Assembly (NCBI RefSeq): GCF_002208115.1
Contig: NZ_CP020946.1
Span: forward strand, 1,798,001 to 1,862,000
From: Bdellovibrio bacteriovorus
GTDB taxonomy: Bacteria; Bdellovibrionota; Bdellovibrionia; Bdellovibrionales; Bdellovibrionaceae
Reading direction: 5' to 3'
Length of the DNA: 64,000 nucleotides
The number at the start of each line of letters is the position of its first letter. The first letter of the stretch is position 1. Below, piece by piece: positions 16,539 through 26,344 of this stretch. The notes under the pieces are model-generated. The model did no database searches and was not told the DNA's origin. It worked only from the letters and a program-made list of their open reading frames with translations. Made by a program: the position numbers and the translations under genes.

Positions 16539-17168
16539 CTAGTGAAGCTGCTTCTTTCCTTTGCCACCGAACATTTTTGGACCCTTGTCTTCAGAGCCTT
16601 CCTCATCTTCTTCGGCAGATTCGTTCTCTTCGGAATAGTCTTCATCGTCACGTGGAGGAGAAAGCTCTTCGCTTTGTTCTGCGCGGCTTAGTGCATCTTC
16701 GTCTTCATCCTCATTGGTGTCGTGAAGCATTTCATCTTCGCTGAGACCCAGAAGTTTATTGGCTTCAGCTTCCAGGTTGGAATTTTCAGTTGAGAACTTC
16801 AGATAGACTTTCTTTCCTTGGAACGGCACTTCTTTCCAGTTGTAAGGGAAGTCGACTTCGCCTTCGTTTTCCAGGAACTCCAACATCATGCTGGCTGCGG
16901 CGTCCACGCAGTTGTGGATACGGGAAACGGCGTCTTGCTGCTCTTGAGAATAGCTCATGGACACTTCGAAATTGGCTTGCGCCAAACGGCCCTCTTCCAG
17001 ATAACCAACGCGCAGCACAATTTCTTCCTGATAGATGCGGCCTTCAATAATCAACTCGGCATTATCCAGGTATTGGGCGAAATTTTCTTTAAAAACAGCC
17101 TGGATCTGATCTGAGTATTCTTTAGGGAAGGATGTCCATTTTTTTGAACTTTTCAGTCTTGGGATCAT
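16539..17168 (-). CDS. Cytoplasmic protein with acidic C-terminal tail
   Basis: The ATG at 17168 (MIPRLKSSKKW) is chosen because GGAGG lies eight bases before it; an ATG at 17183 overlaps that Shine-Dalgarno. About residues 1-135 form a folded alpha/beta domain (YSDQIQAVFKENFAQYLDNA, then IIEGRIYQEEIVLRVGYLEEG). From about 145 to the end the chain is very rich in Glu, Asp and Ser, finishing with a short basic Gly/Lys motif. No signal peptide or membrane segment is present. I do not recognise a family, although acidic tails often mark nucleic-acid or ribosome-associated proteins. It is divergent from miaB and shares the upstream region 17169-17262 with it. Confidence 0.75.
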   Translation of the reverse strand: MIPRLKSSKKWTSFPKEYSDQIQAVFKENFAQYLDNAELIIEGRIYQEEIVLRVGYLEEGRLAQANFEVSMSYSQEQQDAVSRIHNCVDAAASMMLEFLENEGEVDFPYNWKEVPFQGKKVYLKFSTENSNLEAEANKLLGLSEDEMLHDTNEDEDEDALSRAEQSEELSPPRDDEDYSEENESAEEDEEGSEDKGPKMFGGKGKKQLH

Positions 17169-17262
17169 GACGAAGGCCTCCATCAGGTTCGGGCTTTTTT
17201 TGACATTCTTAAAGCGCTCCTCTATAACTCACTTTCTTTAATGACACAAGAGGTAATAGCTC

Positions 17263-18624
17263 GTGGACGACATCACCCAAAATCTTGAAAGTGTTGAGAA
17301 AAATCCCGATATCGGGATGGGTCGTGGCGTCTATATTTCGACCTACGGCTGTCAGATGAATGTGAACGATACCGAGCGCATGTACGCTTTGCTGGAAATG
17401 CAGAACTTTGTTCCTGTGACGGATCCAAAGAAAGCATCTTTGATCATTATCAATTCCTGCAGTGTGCGCGAAAAACCGGTGCATAAGGTTTATTCTGAAG
17501 TCGGCACTTACAAGTACATGAAGCGTAAAAATCCGGATCTGAAGATCGGCGTGGGTGGCTGCGTGGGGCAGCAGGAAAAAGAAAACCTGATGAAGACCCA
17601 GCCAATGATCGACTTTGTGTTCGGCACCGATCAGATCGACAGTTTACCGCAACTGGTGGCAAAATCTTTTGCGGGCGAGCGCAGGCTGGTGAACTCCCGC
17701 TTTGAACATCGTTCCCCGTATCACATCGAAACTTTGGTGCGTAATCCGGGTGTGGCCACTTATGTGAATATCACCAAGGGTTGCGACAATTTCTGCACCT
17801 TCTGTGTGGTGCCTTACACTCGCGGTCGTGAAAAGTCGCGCCCGGTTCAGCACATCCTGACTGACATCCGACATCTGGTGAAACGCGGGGTGAAGGAAGT
17901 CACTTTGCTGGGGCAAAACGTCAACTCCTATCAGGGTGATGAGGGTATCGACTTTGCTGACTTGCTGGCGAAGGTGGCCAAAGAAACCGACGTCGAACGC
18001 ATTCGTTACACGACATCTCATCCCAAGGACTTCAATCAGAAGCTGGTGGATGTGATGGCGGAACATTCGGACAAGATCATGGAATACATCCATCTGCCGT
18101 TCCAGGCGGGCAGCACCAAGGTGCTTGAACGCATGAATCGCAACTATACGCGTGAAGAATATCTGGAGCGCATTGCGATGATTCAAAAGGGGCTGCCGAA
18201 TGTCTGCTTCTCAACGGACATCATCGTTGGTTTCCCAGGTGAGACTGAAGAGGACTTCCAGGACACGCTGAATATGGTGACGGAGGTTGGCTTTGAAACC
18301 ATTTTTGCGTTCAGCTATTCACCGCGACCTTTCACCAAGGCTGCGAAGTTTGAAGACCAGTTGCCGGAAGATGTGAAGAACGAGCGTTTGAATCGTCTGT
18401 TTGATGTGCATGAGGCAATGGCCTTTGAGCGGGTCAAGCGTTATGAAGGCACAACCATGAAGGTCCTGGTGGAAAACGTGGACCGTGATCACGGAAAAAT
18501 GCAAGGACGAAGCACCGGCAACAAGCTGGTGCACTTCCTGGGAACCGCGGATTTGATCGGTAAAACGGTCGATGTGAAAATCACCAAGGCGTTCCCGGCA
18601 GTGTTCAGAGGAGAAATGATTTAA
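17263..18624 (+). CDS. miaB: tRNA (N6-isopentenyl adenosine-37)-C2 methylthiotransferase MiaB
   Basis: Adds a methylthio group to i6A37 of tRNAs that read UNN codons. Starts with GTG at 17263 after AGAGG. The 453 residues show the methylthiotransferase domain with three Fe-S Cys (C30 in STYGCQMN, C66 in NSCSVRE, C100 in GGCVGQ). The radical-SAM cluster follows as C174-x3-C178-x2-C181 (GCDNFCTFCVVPYTRGREKS), and a TRAM domain closes the protein, with VENVDRDHGKMQGRSTGNK near residue 405. The motifs fit MiaB rather than RimO or MtaB. A DUF151-like gene follows two bases after the stop. Confidence 0.97.
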   Translation: MDDITQNLESVEKNPDIGMGRGVYISTYGCQMNVNDTERMYALLEMQNFVPVTDPKKASLIIINSCSVREKPVHKVYSEVGTYKYMKRKNPDLKIGVGGCVGQQEKENLMKTQPMIDFVFGTDQIDSLPQLVAKSFAGERRLVNSRFEHRSPYHIETLVRNPGVATYVNITKGCDNFCTFCVVPYTRGREKSRPVQHILTDIRHLVKRGVKEVTLLGQNVNSYQGDEGIDFADLLAKVAKETDVERIRYTTSHPKDFNQKLVDVMAEHSDKIMEYIHLPFQAGSTKVLERMNRNYTREEYLERIAMIQKGLPNVCFSTDIIVGFPGETEEDFQDTLNMVTEVGFETIFAFSYSPRPFTKAAKFEDQLPEDVKNERLNRLFDVHEAMAFERVKRYEGTTMKVLVENVDRDHGKMQGRSTGNKLVHFLGTADLIGKTVDVKITKAFPAVFRGEMI

Positions 18625-18626
18625 TC

Positions 18627-19184
18627 ATGAAAGACATCCACAATTTCAACTCACTTAAAGCACAGATCGTGTTTTCAAATGAATCACGTGAAGAGGAAAC
18701 CTTCCATCAGAATGAACTGGTGCAACTGTTCCCTTATGGTTTGTCAGTGACCACGGATGCAACCCGTCCGTTTTTGCTTTTGAAGGACGAGGCTCATCAG
18801 TATACACTGCCAGTGGCGGTCAGTGCCATTGATGCCGGTGTGGCGTTGTCTCAAAGCAATAAGATGATTTTAGAGTCCTCGCCGCACAAGTTCACGGCGT
18901 TGATGCTGGAATCTTTGGGAATCGAAATAAAGCAGGCGGTTTTTGTCGAAATAAAAGGCGCTCATCAATATCTGCGTCTTTATATCAGCGGTCATGCGCA
19001 GATGAATTCACTTAAGCTGCGCGCCGATGAGGCGATGTCGCTGTGTCTTTATCTGGGTGTGCCTCTATTTGCGACAAAGAGCTTCATTGGTCGTTCCCGC
19101 GTGATGAATGCGGAAGTCGAGGGCGGCGCGCAAAACATCCAAAATTTTGGTCTAATGGACAAAGGCTCTGGATATTTGAACTAG
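18627..19184 (+). CDS. DUF151/bifunctional-nuclease-like protein
   Basis: The product has 185 residues with no signal peptide. The C-terminal half resembles the DUF151 (bifunctional nuclease) fold: PVAVSAIDAGVALSQ, SPHKFTALMLESLGIEIKQA, and especially LRADEAMSLCLYLGVPLFAT, which corresponds to the family's x-R-x-S-D-A-ixLAl-R-x-x-x-P-ifv block. The stop of miaB and this ATG are two bases apart, so the two are co-transcribed and probably translationally coupled. The same pairing of DUF151 genes with miaB is familiar from other delta-type proteobacteria, although I cannot confirm it here. Biochemical function is uncertain. Confidence 0.75.
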   Translation: MKDIHNFNSLKAQIVFSNESREEETFHQNELVQLFPYGLSVTTDATRPFLLLKDEAHQYTLPVAVSAIDAGVALSQSNKMILESSPHKFTALMLESLGIEIKQAVFVEIKGAHQYLRLYISGHAQMNSLKLRADEAMSLCLYLGVPLFATKSFIGRSRVMNAEVEGGAQNIQNFGLMDKGSGYLN

Positions 19185-19202
19185 TTTTTGTAACTATGAG
19201 GC

Positions 19203-21443
19203 ATGCATCATCTACCTCATTTGATTACGGATCTTGGTTTTATTCTTATGATCGCAGCGCTTTCCACGCTGCTTTTCAAAAAACTCGGCCAGCCTCAAGT
19301 TCTGGGATATCTGATTGCAGGATTTCTGGTCAGTCCTCACGTTCCCTTTTTACCCACAGTCACTGATCAGGCCAATATTCAGGTTTGGTCTGAAATCGGT
19401 GTGATCTTCCTGCTGTTCAGTCTGGGGTTGGAGTTCAGCTTTAAGAAATTGTTCAAGGTCGGTGGGTCGGCCAGCTTTACTGCGGTCTTCGAAGTAGTTT
19501 TCATGGTGGCCCTGGGATATCTGGTGGGCCGTCTGCTGGGCTGGAACAATATCGACAGCCTGTTCTTCGGGGGTATTCTTTCCATTTCCTCCACAACAAT
19601 CATCGTTCGTGCTTTCCAGGAACTGGGGATGAAAGGCAAAAAGTTCGTTGAACTTGTCTTTGGCATCCTGGTTGTGGAAGACATCGTGGCAATTTTGCTG
19701 CTGGTGCTGCTGACGGCGATTGCAAGCTCTGACACTTTCTCGACCGCCGAACTGGCGTTCTCGGGGCTTCGTTTGTTGTTCTATATCGCACTTTGGTTCG
19801 TGATCGGGATCTTCCTGATTCCGATCTTCCTGCGCAAGATCCGCCATCTTTTGGAAGACGAAACCATGCTGCTGGTTTCTATTGGTCTGTGCTTTATGAT
19901 GGTGATGATTGCCGCCGGTGTGGGGTTCTCTCCAGCTTTGGGCGCTTTCGTGATGGGATCGCTTCTGGCGGAAACACCGGAAGGTCATAAGATGGAGCAC
20001 GTTCTGCAGCCGGTGAAGAATCTGTTTGCAGCGATCTTCTTTGTCTCTGTCGGTATGATGATCGATCCGAAAGTTCTGATTGAGCGCTGGGATCTGGTGA
20101 TTCTGGTCACTTTGGTGACGATCGTTGGTAAATTCGTCAGCACCTTCCTGGGGGCGATTTTGTCCGGTCAGGGGCGCAAACAGTCCTTCCAGTCCGGAAT
20201 GAGTCTGGCGCAAATCGGAGAATTCTCTTTCATCATTGCCGCCCTCGGTGTCAGTCTGAAAGTCACCAGTGATTTCCTGTATCCGCTGGCGATTGCGGTG
20301 TCGGCCGTGACGACCTTTACCACTCCTTATCTGATCAAGGTGGCCGATCCGTTGTATCGCTGGGTTGAATCGAAACTGCCTGAAGGAGTTAAGCGCAATC
20401 TGGACCAGTACCAGGCGTCTTTTAATCAGGCCGGTGAAAACAAAGCGGGTGCTTTGATTATGAAAACCTACGGCATGAAGATTCTTTTAAACACCGTGAT
20501 GGTTGTGGCCATCATGGGGGCGTTTAAAGCCGTGGTGAATGCGGAAATTCAGAAATATCTGCAGGAAAGCCCCTGGGCCAGCGGTATTTCGCTGTTTGTG
20601 TGTCTGGCGATATCCGCTCCTTTCTTCTGGGGTATTGTGATGAGTGGTCCTTCCCTGCGCGCTCAGCGTGAAGTGGAAGAGCTGCAGAAACTGCGCGGTT
20701 TGCAGGCGGGCCTGTTTGTCGGTCGTCTGGTGCTGGCTGTGATTTTATTGGGCGCTTTAATCAGTCAGTTTGCAACGCTCAAAGTCGCCTCCGGCGTCAT
20801 TGTGGCGGTGGTGGGTGTGGCGGCTTTGGCCGGTCAGCTATGGGTTCGTCATCTGTATCAGTTTATTGAAAAGAACTTCCAGAAAAACCTGACGGAAAAA
20901 GAACGTAAGGAACTGGTCAGCAGTTCTGTGGCAAAAAACTTCCTGCCTTGGGAAACAACCCTGGGGAACTATGATATCGCATCAGAGTGTTCGCTGGTGG
21001 GGCGTACCTTGAGGGACCTGTCCTTTAAGGAAAATTACGGTGTGACGGTGGCGGCAGTTTTCCGCGGTGCCAAACGTTACTTTGCTCCGGACGGGGAGTT
21101 CGTTCTGTGGCCGCATGACAAACTGATTTGTTTCGGAAGTGAAGAGGAACTGCAAAGTTTCCACACATTCCTTGAGGGTGAAAAGGCAGCGCAGGTGCCA
21201 GAACCTGAAATGACCACCAGACAGGATGATTACAAATTGTCTTCGTTTGTGGTGTCTGACGATTCCAAATTCAAAGACAAAACCATTCGCGAAAGCGGCA
21301 TCCGTGAATCCTATCACGGCATGGTTGTGGGGATTGAACGTGGCCCCCAAAGAATTTTGGGCCCTCGTGCCAGCTTCACTCTGCGTGAGAACGACCTGGT
21401 CTGGGTGGTATCTGATAAAAAGCAAAGTCAGGCGACAGTTTAG
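19203..21443 (+). CDS. CPA2 family cation:proton antiporter with two RCK_C domains
   Basis: The 746-residue protein begins with about twelve membrane helices (residues 7-385), the Na/H-exchanger fold of KefB/KefC/YbaL proteins (FKKLGQPQVLGYLIAGFLV, then IFLLFSLGLEFSFKKL, then SISSTTIIVRAFQELGM). More hydrophobic segments follow to about 560. The soluble end carries two TrkA-C (RCK_C) modules: about 595-660 (LVGRTLRDLSFKENYGVTV) and about 675-742 (FKDKTIRESGIRESYHGMVV). No NAD-binding RCK_N Rossmann domain is visible, unlike KefB and KefC. It probably exchanges K+ or Na+ for protons and adjusts ion balance and pH. It follows the DUF151-like gene by 18 bases. Confidence 0.9.
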   Translation: MHHLPHLITDLGFILMIAALSTLLFKKLGQPQVLGYLIAGFLVSPHVPFLPTVTDQANIQVWSEIGVIFLLFSLGLEFSFKKLFKVGGSASFTAVFEVVFMVALGYLVGRLLGWNNIDSLFFGGILSISSTTIIVRAFQELGMKGKKFVELVFGILVVEDIVAILLLVLLTAIASSDTFSTAELAFSGLRLLFYIALWFVIGIFLIPIFLRKIRHLLEDETMLLVSIGLCFMMVMIAAGVGFSPALGAFVMGSLLAETPEGHKMEHVLQPVKNLFAAIFFVSVGMMIDPKVLIERWDLVILVTLVTIVGKFVSTFLGAILSGQGRKQSFQSGMSLAQIGEFSFIIAALGVSLKVTSDFLYPLAIAVSAVTTFTTPYLIKVADPLYRWVESKLPEGVKRNLDQYQASFNQAGENKAGALIMKTYGMKILLNTVMVVAIMGAFKAVVNAEIQKYLQESPWASGISLFVCLAISAPFFWGIVMSGPSLRAQREVEELQKLRGLQAGLFVGRLVLAVILLGALISQFATLKVASGVIVAVVGVAALAGQLWVRHLYQFIEKNFQKNLTEKERKELVSSSVAKNFLPWETTLGNYDIASECSLVGRTLRDLSFKENYGVTVAAVFRGAKRYFAPDGEFVLWPHDKLICFGSEEELQSFHTFLEGEKAAQVPEPEMTTRQDDYKLSSFVVSDDSKFKDKTIRESGIRESYHGMVVGIERGPQRILGPRASFTLRENDLVWVVSDKKQSQATV

Positions 21444-21502
21444 CTCGAGTTCTTTACGTCTTCATTGGTCAAAGTTAGCATAGACACTCGGGGAGGGTGT
21501 TT

Positions 21503-22720
21503 ATGCCAACTCTGGGTCTTGTACTTTCCGGGGGCGGCGCCCGCGGGGCTTATCAAGCCGGCGTGCTTGCGGCGATTGCGCACATCTGTTCCCGTCATCA
21601 ACTGGATGATCCATTTCAGGTTTATTCCGGAGTCAGCGCCGGAGCCATCAACGTGGCTTTGCTTGCGGGGAATCCCTCGTCATTTGTTCAAAGCAGTAAA
21701 AATCTGGTGAACCTGTGGTCTAAGATCGACAGTGATAATGTTTTCTATGCGGATCTGATGGCCTTGTCCCGGGGTGGACTGCAGTGGATGACAGAGTTTT
21801 CCCTGGGGGGCGGGAAAAAAGATTCCGGTCTTCGCTCGCTTTTGTCCACGCACCCTTTGCATAACTATATTCTGGGAAAATGTCAGTTTGGTGAAATCCA
21901 AAAAAAGATCAACGCCGGCATTTTGAGGGCGGTGTCGGTGTCTGCTCTGGACTACGACAGTGTCGCCACCGTCACCTTCTTTCAGGGGATTCCCGAACTG
22001 AAGACCTGGGAGCGGGGCATGCATCGCAGTGAAAAGGTGAATCTTTCGGTGGAACACATCATGGCCTCATCGGCGATCCCGATGTTGTTTCCTCCGGTCA
22101 AAGTGCAGGATCGTTATTACGGTGATGGTTGTATTCGCAATCAGTCCCCTTGTGGACCGGCGATTTATCTGGGGGCCAGTCGTTTGCTGGCCATCGGGGT
22201 GCGCCGACGGCAGGACACGTTTTACAGCTATCATCATGCCAGTGGCGGAGAGATGCCGACGGTGGCTCGGGTCGCCAATGTGCTGATGAATGCCGTGATG
22301 ATGGATGGCCTGGAATCCGACATTCAGCGTATTCAGCAGATCAATGAAGGCCTGAAAGGCCTTTCCAGTGAAGAACGTCGTCGTTCGAACTGGCATGAGC
22401 TTGAGACGCTGTGGATTTCCCCTTCGGTGGATTTTTCAGAGCTGGCAAAAAAGAAGGGAAACGAGCTTCCGCGGATCATTCGCTACCTGTTGCGGGGGCC
22501 GGGTTCGGTGGATGAATCGGCGGAGCTTTTGAGTTATCTTATGTTTACGCCCACCTATTGTCGCCAGCTGATTGATATCGGGTTTTCGGACGGCATGAAA
22601 GAGCAGGAGAGGATTACAGATTTTCTTGTGCGCGCTCAAGAAGAGACCACGGTACGAAACTTGGCCGGCAATCGCAAAGAAACAGCGGCGTCGAAAAGAA
22701 TTTCCGGAATCAAAGGTTGA
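21503..22720 (+). CDS. Patatin-like phospholipase
   Basis: Start ATG at 21503, six bases after GGGAGG; a GTG at 21497 lies too close to it. The patatin fold is evident from the oxyanion-hole motif G10-G-G-x-R-G15 (LVLSGGGARGAYQAG), the nucleophile elbow GVSAG with Ser45, and the catalytic Asp in YYGDGCIRNQSP (about residue 207). No signal peptide is present, so the protein is either cytoplasmic or exported by another route, as for some patatin lipases of predators and pathogens. It would hydrolyse acyl chains of phospholipids. The C-terminal 150 residues are helical and not diagnostic. A role in degrading prey membranes or in lipid turnover is inference. Confidence 0.9.
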   Translation: MPTLGLVLSGGGARGAYQAGVLAAIAHICSRHQLDDPFQVYSGVSAGAINVALLAGNPSSFVQSSKNLVNLWSKIDSDNVFYADLMALSRGGLQWMTEFSLGGGKKDSGLRSLLSTHPLHNYILGKCQFGEIQKKINAGILRAVSVSALDYDSVATVTFFQGIPELKTWERGMHRSEKVNLSVEHIMASSAIPMLFPPVKVQDRYYGDGCIRNQSPCGPAIYLGASRLLAIGVRRRQDTFYSYHHASGGEMPTVARVANVLMNAVMMDGLESDIQRIQQINEGLKGLSSEERRRSNWHELETLWISPSVDFSELAKKKGNELPRIIRYLLRGPGSVDESAELLSYLMFTPTYCRQLIDIGFSDGMKEQERITDFLVRAQEETTVRNLAGNRKETAASKRISGIKG

Positions 22721-22761
22721 TTCCTTCAAAACGAAACTTTAGCCTAGAACAGAGGTGTTCT

Positions 22762-23271
22762 ATGAGCAACAGGTTAGTGAATGCACGCGGCATGTCTCCG
22801 GTGATTGGTGAAAAAGTTTTTGTGGCAGACACTGCCCGCATCATCAGCAACGTGGAAATTGGTGACAATTCCTCGATCTGGTATAACGTGGTGATTCGTG
22901 GTGACGTGATGCCGATTCGTATTGGCAAAGAGGTCAACGTTCAGGATGGTACGGTCATTCACGGAACCTATGGAAAATGGGGCACGACGCTCCATGATCG
23001 CGTGACCATTGGACATTTGGTGATGCTGCATGGCTGTGAAATCGGCCGTGGCACTCTGGTGGGCATGGGATCTATTATTATGGACGGTTGCAAAGTGGGC
23101 GAGCATTGTCTGATCGGTGCCGGAACCCTGATCACGGAAGGCACGGAGATTCCGCCACGCAGTCTGGTCGTGGGACGTCCCGGAAAAGTCAAACGCGCAC
23201 TGACGGATGAAGAAGTCGCGCTGCTTGAAAAGTCTGCCGACAACTATCTTTTGTACAAGACCTGGTACTGA
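22762..23271 (+). CDS. Gamma-carbonic-anhydrase-like left-handed beta-helix protein
   Basis: Start ATG at 22762 after AGAGGTG; upstream in-frame codons are not needed. The 169 residues show hexapeptide-repeat beta-helix rungs and the three zinc-ligand His positions of the gamma class: one in GTVIHGTYG and two in VTIGHLVMLHGCEIG. The family (YrdA, PaaY, CaiE-like) contains both true carbonic anhydrases and zinc acyl-binding proteins, and sequence alone does not separate them. Cytoplasmic. It lies between the patatin gene and guaB and is probably transcribed separately from guaBA. Confidence 0.92.
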   Translation: MSNRLVNARGMSPVIGEKVFVADTARIISNVEIGDNSSIWYNVVIRGDVMPIRIGKEVNVQDGTVIHGTYGKWGTTLHDRVTIGHLVMLHGCEIGRGTLVGMGSIIMDGCKVGEHCLIGAGTLITEGTEIPPRSLVVGRPGKVKRALTDEEVALLEKSADNYLLYKTWY

Positions 23272-23348
23272 TAAATCATCCTCGTTTTGCTTGAACTCAA
23301 AGGGATTTCCGCTCAGAATAACAAAAACCTGCCTCTAGGAGCTTTGTT

Positions 23349-24812
23349 ATGGATCGTGAAGTCCCTTACGCATTGACGTTCGACGATATTCTTCTTCTTC
23401 CCCAGTATTCTGAAATCACCCCGACTGATGTAGTGCCTCGCTCTGTGTTTGCCCGTGGCAAATATCTGAACACGCCGATCATTTCTGCGGCGATGGACAC
23501 GGTGACGGAAAACCGCATTGCGCGAGTGATGGCTCAGCATGGTGGCCTGGGAATCATTCACAAAAATCTGGATATCGACAAACAGGCACTGGAAGTTGAA
23601 AAAGTAAAAAAATACGAAAGCGGCATGATCATGGATCCGATCACTCTGGGGCCGGATCATCTGGTGGAGGAAGCTGTCGCCTTGATGGAAAAGTATTCCA
23701 TCAGCGGGGTTCCGGTGACGGTGAATGGCGAACTGGTGGGGATTTTAACCAATCGCGATCTGCGTTTTGAAGAAAACTTCAATCAGCCGATTCGCAATCT
23801 GATGACCAAAGAAAATCTGGTCACCGCGAAAATGGGAACCACTTTGGATGAAGCAAAAAAGATTCTGCAAAAACACCGCATTGAAAAACTGCCGGTGGTG
23901 GATTCCAAAGGAAAACTAAAAGGTCTGATCACCATCAAGGATATTGAAAAGGCCAAAAATTACCCTCAAGCCACCAAAGACGAACATGGTCGGTTGTTTG
24001 TAGGGGCTGCGGTGGGCGTGGGCCCTGATTCCCGTGACCGCGTGGAAGCGCTGGTGGCGGCCGATGTTGATGTTCTTTGTGTCGACACCGCTCACGGTCA
24101 CTCTAAAAACGTGATCGAAATGGTGAAGTACATTTCTCAGAAACACAAAGATGTCATCGTTGTGGCGGGGAACGTGGTCACTGCCGACGGCACAAAAGCC
24201 CTGTTGGACGCTGGTGCGGAAGTGGTCAAAGTCGGTGTCGGTCCGGGCAGCATCTGCACCACGCGTGTGGTGGCTGGTGTCGGGATGCCGCAAATTTCTG
24301 CGGTGATGGAATGTGCAAAAGTCGCCCGCTCCCGCGGTAAAACAATCATCGCCGACGGCGGTATTAAATTCTCGGGTGATATCACCAAGGCGCTGGCGCT
24401 GGGTGCAAACTCAGTGATGATCGGAAACCTGCTGGCCGGGGCTGAAGAATCCCCAGGCGAAACGATTTTGTTCCAAGGTCGTACTTATAAAGTCTATCGC
24501 GGCATGGGCAGTTTGGGGGCGATGTCCAAGGGCTCCAAAGACCGTTATGGGCAAATGGACGTCGAAGAAAATGACAAGCTGGTTCCCGAGGGCATCGAAG
24601 GTAAGGTCGCTTACAAAGGATCTGCTTCCGGCGTTATTCATCAGTTGATCGGTGGTCTTAAATCCGGAATGGGTTACGTGGGCGCCCGCAATATTGATGA
24701 GCTTCAAAGCAAAGCGAAGTTTGTGCAGATTTCAGCCATGGGTCTTCGTGAGTCCCACGTGCATGATGTCAGCATCACCAAAGAAGCACCTAACTATCGA
24801 ATTGAGTCTTAA
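23349..24812 (+). CDS. guaB: Inosine-5'-monophosphate dehydrogenase
   Basis: Oxidises IMP to XMP with NAD, the committed step of GMP synthesis. The 487 residues match the family. The TIM barrel begins [15 protein letters not shown], two CBS domains lie at about residues 95-205 ([20 protein letters not shown] and [19 protein letters not shown]), and the catalytic Cys loop is [13 protein letters not shown] (about residue 300). The flap region has the R-Y residues (KDRYGQ). The gene is followed two bases later by guaA, so guaBA forms the usual operon. No purine riboswitch is seen before guaB, in contrast to the nuclease gene at 11028. Confidence 0.98.
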   Translation: MDREVPYALTFDDILLLPQYSEITPTDVVPRSVFARGKYLNTPIISAAMDTVTENRIARVMAQHGGLGIIHKNLDIDKQALEVEKVKKYESGMIMDPITLGPDHLVEEAVALMEKYSISGVPVTVNGELVGILTNRDLRFEENFNQPIRNLMTKENLVTAKMGTTLDEAKKILQKHRIEKLPVVDSKGKLKGLITIKDIEKAKNYPQATKDEHGRLFVGAAVGVGPDSRDRVEALVAADVDVLCVDTAHGHSKNVIEMVKYISQKHKDVIVVAGNVVTADGTKALLDAGAEVVKVGVGPGSICTTRVVAGVGMPQISAVMECAKVARSRGKTIIADGGIKFSGDITKALALGANSVMIGNLLAGAEESPGETILFQGRTYKVYRGMGSLGAMSKGSKDRYGQMDVEENDKLVPEGIEGKVAYKGSASGVIHQLIGGLKSGMGYVGARNIDELQSKAKFVQISAMGLRESHVHDVSITKEAPNYRIES

Positions 24813-24814
24813 TT

Positions 24815-26335
24815 ATGCGTGGTTTTGTCATTCTTGATTTTGGTTCCCAGTTCACTCAGCTCATTGCCCGTCGTCTGCGCGAGTTGGGCTTTTATTCCGA
24901 AATTCATTCTTTTGAATATCCTACGGAAGAAATCCGCAAAAAAAATCCTTACGGAATTATTCTTAGCGGCGGTCCGAACTCCGTTTATGAAGCGGGTTCT
25001 CCGCAAAGAAATGTGGCGGAACTTCGTAACATAAGTCCTGTGATGGGTGTTTGTTACGGAATGCAGCTTTTAACCCATCAACTGGGCGGCAAGGTCACTC
25101 GCGCTGAACATCGTGAGTACGGGCTGAATTATGTAACATGGTCCAGTCCGGTCGAGGGTGTTCCTGAACGACAAAAAGTTTGGATGAGTCACGGTGACGT
25201 GGTTGAAAAAGCGCCGGAAGGCTTTCAGATAATCGCAAATTCCGACGGCCATCATCCGGCGGCAATGCAAGGTCCCGGCGTTCTGGCAGTGCAATTCCAT
25301 CCTGAAGTGGCGCACACCGATCACGGAATGGATTTGCTGAAGTATTTCGCGCAAGGCATGTGTCAGGCCCCTGCGGACTGGGATGCTCCGCACATCAAAG
25401 ACATTCTGATTAAAGAAGCTCAAGACAAAGTCGGTCCGACAGATCATGTACTGGTGGGCCTCAGCGGGGGTGTTGATTCCACCGTGGTGGCGACACTTTT
25501 AACGAAGGCCTTGGGGGCTGAACGCGTTCATTGTGTGTTTGTTGATAACGGTCTGTTACGTAAGAACGAATACGAAGGTGTTCTTGAGTCTTATCATCGT
25601 ATCGGACTTAACGTGCGCGGCGTGGATGCTTCTGAAGAGTTCCTTTCGGCTCTTAAAGGCAAGTCTGATCCAGAGGAAAAACGCAAAACCATCGGCCGCG
25701 TCTTTATCGAAGTTTTTGATAAAAGTTACGATCACAAACTTCCGATCAAATGGCTGGCACAGGGGACACTTTACCCGGATGTGATTGAAAGTGTGTCCTC
25801 TGTCGGCGGCAGCGTGACGATCAAGTCTCACCACAATGTGGGTGGTCTGCCGGAAAAAATGAAACTTGGTCTGGTGGAGCCGGTTCGTGAATTGTTCAAG
25901 GATGAAGTGCGTGCGCTCGGGGCTCAGTTGGGGCTTCCCAAAGAAATGCTGTGGCGCCACCCATTCCCTGGTCCGGGGTTGGCGATTCGAGTGTTAGGTG
26001 AAGTGACGAAAGAAAAGCTGCAAATTCTTAAAGAAGCAGATGATGTTTATATCTCAGAACTTCGCCGTCGCGGCCTTTACGAGAAAATCTGGCAGGCCTT
26101 TTGTGTCCTGCTTCCAGTGAAAACCGTGGGCGTGCAGGGGGATTCCAGAACTTACGATCACGTTCTGGCCTTGCGTGCAGTCACCTCCAGTGACGGCATG
26201 ACCGCAGACTGGTATCCATTCGAATTCCAGTTCCTGCGCGAAGTCTCCAATCTGATCACCAACAAAGTCAAAGGCGTCAACCGCGTCGTCTACGACGTAA
26301 CCAGCAAACCCCCCGGCACCATCGAGTGGGAATAA
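24815..26335 (+). CDS. guaA: GMP synthase (glutamine-hydrolysing)
   Basis: Aminates XMP to GMP with glutamine and ATP. The 506 residues hold an N-terminal class-I glutamine amidotransferase (LSGGPNSVYE, nucleophile Cys in GVCYGMQLL, His and Glu in QFHPEVAHT) and a synthetase domain with the PP-loop LVGLSGGVDSTVVATLL near residue 215. The C-terminal dimerisation domain ends in VVYDVTSKPPGTIEWE, the family end signature. It is co-transcribed with guaB. A very strong 23-base inverted repeat sits ten bases past the stop and probably ends the transcript. Confidence 0.98.
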   Translation: MRGFVILDFGSQFTQLIARRLRELGFYSEIHSFEYPTEEIRKKNPYGIILSGGPNSVYEAGSPQRNVAELRNISPVMGVCYGMQLLTHQLGGKVTRAEHREYGLNYVTWSSPVEGVPERQKVWMSHGDVVEKAPEGFQIIANSDGHHPAAMQGPGVLAVQFHPEVAHTDHGMDLLKYFAQGMCQAPADWDAPHIKDILIKEAQDKVGPTDHVLVGLSGGVDSTVVATLLTKALGAERVHCVFVDNGLLRKNEYEGVLESYHRIGLNVRGVDASEEFLSALKGKSDPEEKRKTIGRVFIEVFDKSYDHKLPIKWLAQGTLYPDVIESVSSVGGSVTIKSHHNVGGLPEKMKLGLVEPVRELFKDEVRALGAQLGLPKEMLWRHPFPGPGLAIRVLGEVTKEKLQILKEADDVYISELRRRGLYEKIWQAFCVLLPVKTVGVQGDSRTYDHVLALRAVTSSDGMTADWYPFEFQFLREVSNLITNKVKGVNRVVYDVTSKPPGTIEWE

Positions 26336-26344
26336 CCAAAAGGT

